64,000 bases of DNA from VXPQ01 sp965117025 (lineage in GTDB: Bacteria; Bacteroidota; Rhodothermia; Rhodothermales; VXPQ01), in the NCBI GenBank assembly GCA_965117025.1, contig OZ220746.1:682001-746000 (forward strand), given 5' to 3'. This document shows, one piece after another, positions 18,416 to 27,597 of this stretch. The notes under the pieces were generated by a model. That model had not been told where the DNA came from. It made no database searches and was given only the letters and a program-made list of their open reading frames with translations. The position numbers were made by a program, and so were the translations under genes. The stretch's first letter is position 1, and each line of letters starts with the position of its first letter.

Positions 18416-19012
18416 ATGTCTGTTCCTGTGGAAAACCATCATGCGAGCAATGTGCCAAAGGTGCTTCGCGTAGCCGTTCCCGCACTGCTGATCGTCCTGG
18501 CATCCGGCTTGATCGCATCCGGCCTCGCAAACCTCACGAAACGTTCTCAGGAAACGAATCTGGTCTCCCTGTCGGTCAGGCAGGCCAAACACATCGAAGC
18601 CGGATTCGAGACTGCCGAACCCAACGAAGCGGAGAACTATGTGCGTGAATCGCTGCGGCGGTGGATCGACGTACCCGCCATCGAAGACGCCGAGCTCAAG
18701 GGCGTATCCATTCACGACGCGGGCGATGGAGCACAGATTCCCGTCCTCCTGTACCGGAACCTGAACGAATCCGGCGATATTGTGCTCTACGCCTACTCGT
18801 ATGCGTTCCTCGACACCCACGGGCACCGATTCCGGCTGGCCAGCGATGTACTCGAACACATCGAAACGGAAGACCTCTTCGACCTGCGCGATTCCGGCGA
18901 AGCGAATGTCCTGATCTGGCGGCAGCGCGACGACATCTTCATGGCCGTCACAGAGAGCGACATCGAAGCACTGGGAGACCGTATCAGGGCTTCTTCGCAG
19001 CCGGCACCGTAA
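18416..19012 (+). CDS. Hypothetical single-pass membrane protein
   Basis: I do not recognise this 198-residue protein. It has one N-terminal membrane segment at about 17-38 (LRVAVPALLIVLASGLIASGL), then an acidic soluble domain with LYRNLNESGDIVLYAYSYAFLD and RFRLASDVLEHIETEDLF, ending in NVLIWRQRDDIFMAVTESDIEALGDRI. The topology suggests a periplasmic domain, and the pattern recalls anti-sigma or zinc-free sensor domains, without proof. It converges on the histidine kinase gene with a 29-nt overlap of 3' ends. Confidence 0.55.
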   Translation: MSVPVENHHASNVPKVLRVAVPALLIVLASGLIASGLANLTKRSQETNLVSLSVRQAKHIEAGFETAEPNEAENYVRESLRRWIDVPAIEDAELKGVSIHDAGDGAQIPVLLYRNLNESGDIVLYAYSYAFLDTHGHRFRLASDVLEHIETEDLFDLRDSGEANVLIWRQRDDIFMAVTESDIEALGDRIRASSQPAP

Positions 19013-20345
19013 TCCGAAAGGTGCTTCCCTGATCAGGCCGCGACTGCAGGAGCACAAGGCTCCCGCCATGGTGTTCCTCAACAATGCGCTTAGCCAGATT
19101 CAATCCCAGCCCCCAGCCCCGTTTCTTGGTGCTATAGCCAGGGCGGAATATATTTTTCCAATTCTTCCGGTCAATGCCCTTTCCGGTATCGCGTATCTCT
19201 ATCCGGATACGTTCTTCCACCCGGGAGGCCTTCACATCAATGACGCCGCCGGTCATTTCCATGGCGTCAAGCGCGTTCTTGAGAAGATTTTCTATCACCC
19301 ACTCGAACAGTTCCGCATTCAGCGGCGCATACAATGCTCCGGAGATTTGCACGTTCAACTCGACGAACCCATCCCCCTGAGGGATACGCTTGCGCACATA
19401 ATCCGCTGCCGCCTCGATAACCGGCGCCACCGCATCCACTTCGAGCCTGGGCATCGAACCTATATCCGAAAAACGGGCAGTCACCCGCTCGAGCCGCGCC
19501 ACATCGCGCTCCATTTCCTGCAACGCACCTTGCTTCTGCTCGCCGGACAGCGCGTTCCCTCTGAGTAACTCTACCCACCCCATCAAACTGGAAATTGGCG
19601 TACCCAACTGGTGCGCAGCTTCTCTTGCCATGCCAACCCAGAGACTGCTTTGCTCGCTCCTTCTCACATACGAGAATCCGAGATATCCGATCAGGATGAA
19701 GAAAGCCACAAACAACAGTTGCAAAAACGGAAAAATCGTGAGTTCGCGAATCAGCCTCGAATCATCGTAGAACAGGTATTGTCTGACCGCCTCCGGAGGG
19801 GTGCCGAATTCTATGGCGATCGGTTCGTAATCCTGGGCCATGGCGCGAGCGCGTTCGTTCAGGCTGCGCAGGACTTCGGACCGCTCCTCCGGCGACAACT
19901 CCTGAAGCTGAAGCGAATCCAGAACAGATACATGCTGCCAGATCACCGGCATCGATTGCGTCGAATCCATGACGATCGCCGGAATGCCGAATCCTCCCTG
20001 CAATATGATCTCACCGGCAAGCGTTACATCCTCCGCGGGAGGCATGGCCCGGGACCATGCGAGCGCGCTGCGGTACCTCGCGAGAGCCTCAGGAGAAATG
20101 GGACCGTCGGGTACAGCCGCGTCGACCAGTTGATGTTCCATCTCGGTAAATACCGGCAAATACGGATTTTCCCGAGTGGCGGAAAGCCGTTCCTGTGCTT
20201 CCGCCCATAAGTGGATGACAAACTGCTCGCGTTCGCGCAGCCGGTCCACAGTTCGGCTGGTGTATGCAAGCGAGACCACCGAGATCAGTACGGCCAGTAC
20301 AACCAGGCCGAGCTTGAGTCGTACAGAATGACGATACGCCTTCAT
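18984..20345 (-). CDS. Membrane sensor histidine kinase
   Basis: This 453-residue sensor kinase has a membrane segment at about 9-28, a periplasmic sensing domain to about 205, and a second segment at about 208-228. The dimerisation/H-box follows (AREAAHQLGTPISSLMGW, phospho-acceptor His245). The ATPase domain carries the N box ENLLKNALDAM, the G1 box DTGKGID and the G2 box GWGLGLNLAKRIVEEHHGG. The HQLGTP H-box places it with NtrY/ZraS-like kinases common in Bacteroidota. No response regulator gene is adjacent, so the partner must be elsewhere. The sensed signal is unknown. Confidence 0.9.
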   Translation of the reverse strand: MKAYRHSVRLKLGLVVLAVLISVVSLAYTSRTVDRLREREQFVIHLWAEAQERLSATRENPYLPVFTEMEHQLVDAAVPDGPISPEALARYRSALAWSRAMPPAEDVTLAGEIILQGGFGIPAIVMDSTQSMPVIWQHVSVLDSLQLQELSPEERSEVLRSLNERARAMAQDYEPIAIEFGTPPEAVRQYLFYDDSRLIRELTIFPFLQLLFVAFFILIGYLGFSYVRRSEQSSLWVGMAREAAHQLGTPISSLMGWVELLRGNALSGEQKQGALQEMERDVARLERVTARFSDIGSMPRLEVDAVAPVIEAAADYVRKRIPQGDGFVELNVQISGALYAPLNAELFEWVIENLLKNALDAMEMTGGVIDVKASRVEERIRIEIRDTGKGIDRKNWKNIFRPGYSTKKRGWGLGLNLAKRIVEEHHGGSLVLLQSRPDQGSTFRITVPAAKKP

Positions 20346-20390
20346 GGTCAGGCCTCCTGTGCTGTCGATTACCCCGCCGTATGGGGAAGA

Positions 20391-21713
20391 TTATCCTCCT
20401 GTGCCGACAGGGCGGATATCTACTGTGTCCAAAACAACGGGCTCCGAAATGATCTGATCCCGTTTGGGGCCTGTTGAGATCATGGAAATGCCAACACCGA
20501 GCGAGTCTCTCAAGAAGCACAGATAGCGCCGGGCGGCCGCCGGCAAATCGTCCATGTGCCTCACGCCGGTAATATCTTCCGACCAGCCTTCGAACGAGGT
20601 ATAGACAGGCTCAACCTTTTCAAGCGTTTGCACTTCGCTTGGAAAACGCGTCGTCTCCTTGCCGTTGTACCGATAGGCTGTACACACTTTGAGCGTGTCC
20701 AGCCCCGTCAGTACATCGAGTTTGGTGATTGCAAGTTCTGTCAACCCGTTGATCATGGACGTATACCGAAGGGCCACCAGGTCCAGCCACCCGCACCGGC
20801 GGGGCCTGCCGGTCGTTGCGCCGAACTCGTCCCCCACCTCACGCAAGCGCTCGCCGGCCACATCGTCCAACTCCGTGGGAAACGGCCCGTTGCCCACGCG
20901 TGTGCTGTACGCCTTCACGATGCCAATCACCGTGTCCACGGCCGTGGGGGGCACTCCCAGTCCCGTACAACACCCCCCAACGGTAGGATGACTTGAAGTC
21001 ACAAACGGATAGGTCCCGAAATCCACATCCAGCAACGAACCCTGAGCGCCCTCGGCGAGAATGCGTTTGCCCGCCCGCAAGGCCTGCCCCAGGTATTGCG
21101 ACGTGTCCGTAACAAACGGATCAATCAGGCAGTCGAACTCCACATATTCTTCGATGATCTGTTCCACATCGAGCCCATCGGCATCGTACACGCCACGAAG
21201 CACCGCGTTCTTTTCCTCGATCGCACGTTTGAGTTTGCGGCGCAGCGTATCCCGATCCAGCAAGTCGACCACACGGATACCTGTGCGGGCAAACTTGTCG
21301 ACATACGCCGGACCGATACCGCGGCCCGTGGTGCCAATAGCGCCCGCATCGCGCATCCGTTCGCGCGCTTCCTCGATACGCTTGTGATACGGCATGATCA
21401 GATGTGCATCGTGTGAAATAAGGAGCCGCCCGTCCACATCGTACCCGAGATCGCGGATCATGCGGATTTCTTCCATGATCGCCACGGGATCCAGCACCAC
21501 GCCGTTCCCGATCACACAGGTCACATGCTCATGAAAAATGCCGCTTGGAACAAGGTGAAGCACAAAGGTTTCGTCTCCCCAACAGATCGTGTGGCCTGCA
21601 TTCGCTCCCCCCTGGTAACGCGCCACAATGTCCACATTCGGACTCAGGAGATCAACAATCTTGCCCTTGCCTTCGTCTCCCCATTGCGTTCCTATGACGA
21701 CTGTGACTCCCAT
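20391..21713 (-). CDS. purA: PurA, adenylosuccinate synthetase
   Basis: PurA joins IMP and aspartate with GTP in the first step to AMP. The ATG at 21713 gives 440 residues and the canonical start MGVTVVIGTQWGDEGKGKIVD (GTP loop and catalytic Asp); an upstream in-frame TTG at 21722 is unlikely. Other family marks are GGANAGHTI, TTGRGIGPAYVDKFARTGIR, the loop EGAQGSLLDVDFGTYPFVTSSHPT and VSTGP-like ISTGPKRDQ near the end. The gene lies 45 nt upstream of the histidine kinase start, on the same strand. Confidence 0.97.
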   Translation of the reverse strand: MGVTVVIGTQWGDEGKGKIVDLLSPNVDIVARYQGGANAGHTICWGDETFVLHLVPSGIFHEHVTCVIGNGVVLDPVAIMEEIRMIRDLGYDVDGRLLISHDAHLIMPYHKRIEEARERMRDAGAIGTTGRGIGPAYVDKFARTGIRVVDLLDRDTLRRKLKRAIEEKNAVLRGVYDADGLDVEQIIEEYVEFDCLIDPFVTDTSQYLGQALRAGKRILAEGAQGSLLDVDFGTYPFVTSSHPTVGGCCTGLGVPPTAVDTVIGIVKAYSTRVGNGPFPTELDDVAGERLREVGDEFGATTGRPRRCGWLDLVALRYTSMINGLTELAITKLDVLTGLDTLKVCTAYRYNGKETTRFPSEVQTLEKVEPVYTSFEGWSEDITGVRHMDDLPAAARRYLCFLRDSLGVGISMISTGPKRDQIISEPVVLDTVDIRPVGTGG

Positions 21714-21995
21714 TATAGTCAAGCCTTTATTTTGTATTTATTCTTTGTATCCTTCCGAATCTTTAGCAATTTTTTCAGACTCACAGACAAGCCAAACTGT
21801 TTGCATTGCGCACTTAATAGTTTATGAGATACTACCTGTAGAGAAAGATTACGGTTCCCCGAGAGGGCGCCCGCTACCGGGCTATTCGCCGAATCTGATT
21901 GTTACGACGCTCCGGCACTTCCGGCGATGTTACGAAAAACCGGTCATGCAACAGCGGACCATTCAATAACCCAACGACCAGAATAGAGAAAACCC
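21714..21995. other. Intergenic region between purA and an SRPBCC gene
   Basis: This 282-bp divergent gap starts with about 110 bp that are clearly AT-rich compared with the surroundings (TTTATTTTGTATTTATTC and following), so promoters for both sides probably lie here. I could not assign exact -33/-7 boxes. The remainder toward 21995 has normal composition and no small gene that I could support. Confidence 0.5.
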
Positions 21996-22637
21996 ATGCA
22001 GTTCGATATCGAATTTCACCTCAGCGCCACAGAGCGCCTCGTGTCGTCACTGGAACGCGACGGACAACCCGCCCGCGCCGTCACCCTTGCTCGCAGCTAC
22101 CCGACGACGGTCGACGATTTGTGGGACGCCGTGACGAACAGCCAGCGTATTCCACGCTGGTTTCTGCCGATCAGCGGCGTGCTCAAACCCAATGGCCGCT
22201 ATCAGTTGGAGGGCAACGCGGGCGGCTTGATCATGGAGTGCAAACCACCATCTCATTTTGCAATTACATGGGAATTCGGTAACGATGTCAGTTGGGTGGA
22301 AGTGCACTGCTCGGGCGATGAGGCCAAAGGCGCACGGCTTGCACTCACGCATATTTCACACCTGTCGGAGCATTGGGAGATATACGGCCCAGGCGCTACC
22401 GGTGTCGGTTGGGAGATGGGCCTTTGGGGACTCGCGATCCATCTTGCACAACCGACCCGGCCAAAACCGGACGCAATCGCCTTTGCCACTTCACGGGAGG
22501 GTAAAGCGTTCATCACCGGCAGTAGCGAGAGGTGGGAACAAGCAGCCGTCGCGGCCGGAACAAACCCTGACGCTGCACGCGCCGCGGCAAGACACACAAC
22601 CGCATTCTATACCGGGGAGGCGGCAGAGCCCGCCTGA
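21996..22637 (+). CDS. SRPBCC (AHSA1-like) domain protein
   Basis: This is a 213-residue soluble protein with a START/Bet v1-like SRPBCC fold of the Aha1 C-terminal type. Typical elements are ARSYPTTVDDLWDAVTNSQRIPRWF, GVLKPNGRYQLEGNAGG, SHFAITWEFGNDVSWVEV and the C-terminal helix ITGSSERWEQAAVAAGT. Such proteins bind hydrophobic ligands, and many sit beside ArsR-type regulators; none is present here. The longer C-terminal tail (EQAAVAAGTNPDAARAAARH) resembles homologues from actinobacteria, so transfer is possible but unproven. Confidence 0.8.
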   Translation: MQFDIEFHLSATERLVSSLERDGQPARAVTLARSYPTTVDDLWDAVTNSQRIPRWFLPISGVLKPNGRYQLEGNAGGLIMECKPPSHFAITWEFGNDVSWVEVHCSGDEAKGARLALTHISHLSEHWEIYGPGATGVGWEMGLWGLAIHLAQPTRPKPDAIAFATSREGKAFITGSSERWEQAAVAAGTNPDAARAAARHTTAFYTGEAAEPA

Positions 22638-22663
22638 TGCCCGGGCGGCTTCACGCCTCTCCC

Positions 22664-23023
22664 CTATGCCGGCGCCGGCGGATCCTCTTCGTAACTGGAC
22701 ACGGCTTCGTCCACGGATTCGTAATGTTTGAATACCGTATCGAGGCGGGTAATCACGAGCAATGAGCGAATGCCGGCGCCCATGCCCGCCAGACGAAAAT
22801 CGCCCCCGGCGTTGCGCATCGTCGTCATGGCGCTGATCAGCATCCCGAGTCCGCTTGAGTTCATGAACCGGACCCCCGACAGATCAACTACTACATGACG
22901 CTTGCCTGCGTCTTTCAATTCGTGCAGGCGATCATGCAATTTCGTACCATCGGGGCCGCCGAGGATATTCCCCTCCAGCGCGAGAACCACTACGCGACCC
23001 TGTTCTTGCACATCGTATTTCAT
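22664..23023 (-). CDS. STAS-domain anti-sigma factor antagonist
   Basis: The 119-residue protein is a single STAS domain of the SpoIIAA/RsbV type. The conserved phospho-serine loop is RFMNSSGLGMLISA with Ser56/Ser57 at the expected place, preceded by RHVVVDLSG. Such proteins release a sigma factor by binding its anti-sigma kinase. No anti-sigma kinase or phosphatase gene is adjacent. The start has a good Shine-Dalgarno (GAGAGG, 6 nt spacing). It follows secD-secF on the same strand. Confidence 0.9.
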   Translation of the reverse strand: MKYDVQEQGRVVVLALEGNILGGPDGTKLHDRLHELKDAGKRHVVVDLSGVRFMNSSGLGMLISAMTTMRNAGGDFRLAGMGAGIRSLLVITRLDTVFKHYESVDEAVSSYEEDPPAPA

Positions 23024-23076
23024 GAAAACCTCTCGGGGTTCAGCGCCGGCGACCCTGCCGTTTACGTGAGAAACGC

Positions 23077-23988
23077 TTATCTGCGGCCGCCCTTCATGCG
23101 CGTCCTGAGTTCCACGACGACCGGCGAAGCCACGAAAACGGAAGAGTATGTACCGATCATCACACCCAGAATAAGCCCGAACGCAAAGCCGCGCAGCACC
23201 TCTCCGCCAAAAATAAAGAGGACAACCACTACGAGCAAGGTCGTGCCGGAGGTGACGATCGTCCGACTGAGCGTATTGTTGATGGAACGATTCACCAACT
23301 TGTCATACGTTTCCGTCTTGAAAAGATTCGAATATTCCCGAATCCGGTCGAAAACGACCACCGTGTCGTTGAGTGAATAGCCCACAATCGTCAAAAAAGC
23401 AGCGATAATGGCCTGGTCGATCTGAAGCGAAAACGGCAGTACGCCGGCCGCTGCGGAGAAGATGCCCAGCGTGATCGTGACATCATGGAACAAGGCCGTC
23501 ACCGCACCTATGCCAAACCGCCATTCGAACCGCAGCAGAATATAGACAAAAATCACAAGAAGACTCCCGAGAACAGCCCAGATGGCCCCCTGCTTCAGAT
23601 CCTCCGCGAAACGCGGGCCTACCACGTCTGTTTTGACGACCTCCGGATCGGAGCCGGCGAATCCTTCGGCGATCCCTTCCACGATCCGGTTCTGAATGTC
23701 CGAAATGTCTCCTTCCGCAGATGTACGAATAAGCACTTGGCCCGCACCGAACGTTTTCACCTCCGGCTCGGACCCCAGCACCGTGGCCAACTGCCCGCGC
23801 ACCGCTACCGGCTCCAGTTCCACCGGACTTTCGACAACAAACTCCATGCCTCCCTGAAAATCGATGCCCAGTTCAAGGCCTCGCACAACCAGCGAGCCGA
23901 TGCTCAGCAAGAGCAGAATGCCGGAGACGATGTATGCCTTTCTCCGGTTGCCTATGAAGTTGAAATTGGCGTTTTCAAAAATTCTCAT
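23077..23988 (-). CDS. secF: SecF, protein translocase accessory subunit
   Basis: SecF works with SecD and SecYEG, using the proton gradient to complete export and release of proteins across the inner membrane. It has 303 residues with a first membrane segment at about 18-36, the SecF marker GLELGIDFQGGMEF at 38-50, a periplasmic domain and five membrane segments with VGYSLNDTVVVFDRIRE and FILGVMIGTYSSVFVASPVV-like ends. secD lies 55 nt upstream on the same strand. Confidence 0.95.
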   Translation of the reverse strand: MRIFENANFNFIGNRRKAYIVSGILLLLSIGSLVVRGLELGIDFQGGMEFVVESPVELEPVAVRGQLATVLGSEPEVKTFGAGQVLIRTSAEGDISDIQNRIVEGIAEGFAGSDPEVVKTDVVGPRFAEDLKQGAIWAVLGSLLVIFVYILLRFEWRFGIGAVTALFHDVTITLGIFSAAAGVLPFSLQIDQAIIAAFLTIVGYSLNDTVVVFDRIREYSNLFKTETYDKLVNRSINNTLSRTIVTSGTTLLVVVVLFIFGGEVLRGFAFGLILGVMIGTYSSVFVASPVVVELRTRMKGGRR

Positions 23989-24043
23989 TGTGCTGTCTCT
24001 ATCGAAAGTGCGCCTGTGGATGAAGAGCGATTCGGAAGCCCCG

Positions 24044-25918
24044 TCATCCGTAACTGACGCTCATTCGCCGCTTGACCACCATATAGTCGAATACGATCCG
24101 GGAAACGATAATGGCTGTAAACAGCGACGAAAGAATACCTGCCATCAGGGTTACCGCAAACCCCTGAATGGGTCCGACGCCGAATGAATACAGGATGGCG
24201 CCGACGAAGAACGTGGTCACGTTCGCATCGAAAATGGCGCTGAACGCCTTCGAATAACCGGCATCGATAGCCGCCTTCAGGGTCTTGCCGGTAGCGCGTT
24301 CTTCGCGTATTCGCTCGAAGATCAGTACGTTGGCGTCTACCGCCATACCGATGGTCAGCACGATACCGGCAATACCGGGCAGGGTAAGCGTAGCGTTGAA
24401 GGCGGCCAGTATTCCGAAGATAAAAATGATATTGAACAACAGAGCCAGATCTGCGACCAGCCCGGCCGTACGGTAATAGAAGATCATGAAGATCGCGACC
24501 AGACCCAGCCCCACCATGATCGAAATGAAACCGGCCCGGATGGAAGCCCTGCCGAGACTCGGCCCCACCGTACGCTCCTCGACGATATCGACGGGCGCGG
24601 GCAGCGCGCCGGACATGAGCACCGTCACAATGTCCTGGGCTTCCTCACGGCTGTCCAGCCCGGTGATAGACGAACGTCCGCCCACGATGCGATTGATAAC
24701 GGTCGGATACGAATAAACCACCCCGTCCAGTACGATAGCAATGTTTTTGTCTACATTCGCCCCGGTCAGCCGGGCCCAGGTGCGAGATCCTTCCGAGTTC
24801 ATCACCATCGTGACTTCCGGAAGATTCAATTCGTCGAAATCGACGCGGGCCGACGTAATCACCTCGCCCGACAATTCGATCTGATCCCGAACGCCAAGCA
24901 GGTAATACATTTCCAGGCCATCCTCTGTCAGTCCGACGGGATTCGCTTCGTAAAGCAGGTCCACGCCGATCGGAAGCGCCTCCCGAACGGCAGGAACCGA
25001 GAGCAACTCGCTAACGCGCGCCGTGTCCTGCTCGGAAACCAGCCCAAAAACAACCCCCTGCCCGAGAGGCTGCATGACTTCCAGCAACGGATTGGTCGGT
25101 CCGGCCTCAGGATCATCAAACAGATTCGTGTCGACAGCGGCCGAGTCGGCCTCTGCATCAGCCTCTCCTTCTTCTTCCACCGTTGTGCCGGTAGTATCCG
25201 CCTGTATATCATAATAGGCGATCACCTGTTGCAGGGAACGCAACAACTCCTCCGGTTCGGCCATGAGATGAAACTCAAGGCGGGCCGTGCCCCTCAGCAG
25301 ATTCCGCACGCGCTCGGGATCGTCGATACCGGGCAATTCGACTACGACGCGCCGCGTACCCTGTTTCTGGATGGACGGTTCGGTCACCCCATAGCGGTCC
25401 ACCCGGTCCCTGATAATGGAGATGGCCCGATTGATCGCGTTGTCGGCCTGATCAAGAAGATACTGCGATACCTCGGCGTTGGTCGACCGGCGCGTAATGC
25501 CGGCATCGGAATCCCGAAAATACCGGGACAGACGCGCATCGGGATCGCGCCGTTCGAACTCCACCACAAACGCATCGATAATGGAATTGCCCGTTTCATC
25601 GGACAACACGCGGGCAGCGGCCAGCACTTCCTCGAATGTCTGATCCACATCCGTGGCCAACTCCCGGATCAGCGCGTCGGTCCGGACCTCCATGGTGACA
25701 TGCATGCCCCCTTGCAGGTCAAGGCCGAGCTTCAGCGCATCCTCCTTGACATTTCTGATGGTCTGAAGATTCTCCCGTTCATACTCGGCTCGTTCCTGTT
25801 CCTCCAGCCCGTTTATCCGCTGCTGGATGAAGTAATTCCGGGCGGTCGGATAGAGATACCAGGCCGACAAGGCAAAGAAAAATGCGAGCAGGGCGATTTT
25901 GAACCCGTTTCCTTGCAT
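24044..25918 (-). CDS. secD: SecD, protein translocase accessory subunit
   Basis: This is the partner of SecF. From the ATG at 25918 (MQGNGFKIALLAFFF) the protein has 624 residues; the frame is open to 26023, but the extra N-terminus is not SecD-like and would precede the first membrane segment. The marker LGLDLQGGMHVTMEV is present, then the large periplasmic P1 region with RVDRYGVTEPSIQKQGTRRVVVELPGI. Six membrane segments include GMAVDANVLIFERIREE. A Glu/Asp-rich, low-complexity insert (TVEEEGEADAEADSAAVD) sits at about residues 240-257 of the periplasmic region, which is unusual. Confidence 0.95.
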   Translation of the reverse strand: MQGNGFKIALLAFFFALSAWYLYPTARNYFIQQRINGLEEQERAEYERENLQTIRNVKEDALKLGLDLQGGMHVTMEVRTDALIRELATDVDQTFEEVLAAARVLSDETGNSIIDAFVVEFERRDPDARLSRYFRDSDAGITRRSTNAEVSQYLLDQADNAINRAISIIRDRVDRYGVTEPSIQKQGTRRVVVELPGIDDPERVRNLLRGTARLEFHLMAEPEELLRSLQQVIAYYDIQADTTGTTVEEEGEADAEADSAAVDTNLFDDPEAGPTNPLLEVMQPLGQGVVFGLVSEQDTARVSELLSVPAVREALPIGVDLLYEANPVGLTEDGLEMYYLLGVRDQIELSGEVITSARVDFDELNLPEVTMVMNSEGSRTWARLTGANVDKNIAIVLDGVVYSYPTVINRIVGGRSSITGLDSREEAQDIVTVLMSGALPAPVDIVEERTVGPSLGRASIRAGFISIMVGLGLVAIFMIFYYRTAGLVADLALLFNIIFIFGILAAFNATLTLPGIAGIVLTIGMAVDANVLIFERIREERATGKTLKAAIDAGYSKAFSAIFDANVTTFFVGAILYSFGVGPIQGFAVTLMAGILSSLFTAIIVSRIVFDYMVVKRRMSVSYG

Positions 25919-26043
25919 AGCAAGTTTATGGATAGATAGTGGACATTCGGGGCAAGGCGGGAAATAAAGACCTGTTCGTATACCATGCCCTACCGGTTTG
26001 TTCCAGTGCGGGCTCTCCGCCAATCATCTCTGTCAGGGCCTGT

Positions 26044-27564
26044 TCACGGCGCAATGCGCCCCATGAGCCGCGGAAACGGGATCGTCTCCCGAACGTGATC
26101 GATCCCTGCAATCCATGTAAGCATACGTTCGAGTCCCAAACCGAATCCGGCGTGCGGCACGGAACCGAACCGGCGCAGGTCCAGATACCATTCGAACGCC
26201 TCTTTCGGCAACTGGTGTGCAGCGATTTGCTCCTCGAGAAAAGCAAGGTCTGTCGCTCGTTCGCCGCCCCCTATAATCTCCCCGTACCCCTCCGGCGCCA
26301 GCACATCCAGCGCCATAGCAAGTCGTGCATCGTCGGGGTCCCGTTTCATGTAGAATGCCTTCACGGCGGCAGGATACCGGTGCACCATGACGGGGCGATC
26401 GAAATGCCAGGTCAATACCGTTTCGTCGCTGCCCCCGAAATCGGAACCCCACTCGAAGGATCGTGCAGATGCTTTCCACACCGGCAAATTTTGCAGGGCT
26501 TCGGCAATTTCTCCGGTGCGTCGATGCATAGCGATCTCGCGGGCATCCAGACGTCGCCGTTCGGACTTTTTCGCCTGCCCGTATCGCTTCCGATTTGCAG
26601 CAAGTTCTTCAGCAAGCGCCGCGTTTTCTTCCTCGAGCGCCTGGATCCTAACGGTCAACATGTCGGCGGTTTCGTCGCTGCGAAGCAACTCGACAGCCTG
26701 CGTGTAGGAAATACGGGGAAAGGGTTTGCACACGCGCTCAAGCGGCGCCGGATCGCGTTCAAGCATCGCCAGTTCCTCCTGGCAGTGCGCCAACACGTCC
26801 CCGATCATATACACCAGCAAATCCTCGGCCAGATCCAGCGTCATATCCAGATCGAAGAACGCCATCTCGGGCTCGATCATCCAGAACTCCGTAAGATGAC
26901 GCCGCGTCTTGGACTTCTCGGCGCGAAATGTCGGGCCGAATGTGTAGATGCGCCCGAAAGCCATGGCCATCGCCTCGCCATAGAGTTGGCCGCTCTGTGT
27001 CAGGTACGCCTTCTCATCGAAATAATCCAGTTCGAACAGGCTTGACGTACCTTCCACGGCGTTTCCCGTCAGGATCGGCGCATCCATCTGTAAAAATCCG
27101 CGCTCCTGAAAAAACGTGTGGATGGCCACGATCAACCGGTTTCGGATCCGCAAAATGGCCCAGGGAAGACGGCTGCGCAACCACAAATGGCGATGCGACA
27201 TCAGAAAATCGATGCCGTGCTCCTTGGGCGTAATGGGATACTCCACGGATTCGCCCACAAGTTTCAACGAGAAAACAACCAGCTCGACGCCGCCCGCCTG
27301 ACGCTCGTCGGCAATGACCTTTCCGGTCACAATCAGGGCGCTCTCCTGGGTAGCTTCCTCCGCAATCCGCCATGCATCGACATCCACACTGTCTGCGGCT
27401 ACGACACACTGCACCAGCCCCGTACCGTCCCGCAACATGAGAAACTGCAGATGCTTCGAGCCGCGCTTGTTGTACAGCCAGCCCTTGAGCGTAACCTCCT
27501 GTCCCTCATACGCAGCCAGCTCCTGAACGGATACATGCCGGAACCCGGCGTCGGCGTGGGTCAT
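26044..27564 (-). CDS. asnS: AsnS, asparaginyl-tRNA synthetase with charged insert
   Basis: This class IIb synthetase attaches Asn to tRNA-Asn. The 506 residues comprise an N-terminal OB fold (VTLKGWLYNKRGSKHLQFLMLRDG), motif 2 FRAEKSKTRRHLTEFWMIEPE at 213-233 and motif 3 GFGLGLERML at 473-482. The C-terminal end FPRLMGRIAP is typical of AsnRS. Usual bacterial AsnRS are about 430-466 residues long. The surplus is mainly a Lys/Arg/Glu-rich, coiled-coil-like insert at about 297-368 (IQALEEENAALAEELAANRK), inside the catalytic domain between motifs 2 and 3. A family-B repeat fragment touches the stop codon. Confidence 0.95.
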   Translation of the reverse strand: MTHADAGFRHVSVQELAAYEGQEVTLKGWLYNKRGSKHLQFLMLRDGTGLVQCVVAADSVDVDAWRIAEEATQESALIVTGKVIADERQAGGVELVVFSLKLVGESVEYPITPKEHGIDFLMSHRHLWLRSRLPWAILRIRNRLIVAIHTFFQERGFLQMDAPILTGNAVEGTSSLFELDYFDEKAYLTQSGQLYGEAMAMAFGRIYTFGPTFRAEKSKTRRHLTEFWMIEPEMAFFDLDMTLDLAEDLLVYMIGDVLAHCQEELAMLERDPAPLERVCKPFPRISYTQAVELLRSDETADMLTVRIQALEEENAALAEELAANRKRYGQAKKSERRRLDAREIAMHRRTGEIAEALQNLPVWKASARSFEWGSDFGGSDETVLTWHFDRPVMVHRYPAAVKAFYMKRDPDDARLAMALDVLAPEGYGEIIGGGERATDLAFLEEQIAAHQLPKEAFEWYLDLRRFGSVPHAGFGLGLERMLTWIAGIDHVRETIPFPRLMGRIAP

Positions 27565-27597
27565 CAGCGAAAAGATTTGGGCGGCGAACCAGCCGCG

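Noticed and set aside
20466..20480. GGGGCCTGTTGAGAT resembling the family-B core
   Set aside because: It lies inside purA and encodes the conserved ISTGPKRD segment, so the match follows from the protein sequence.
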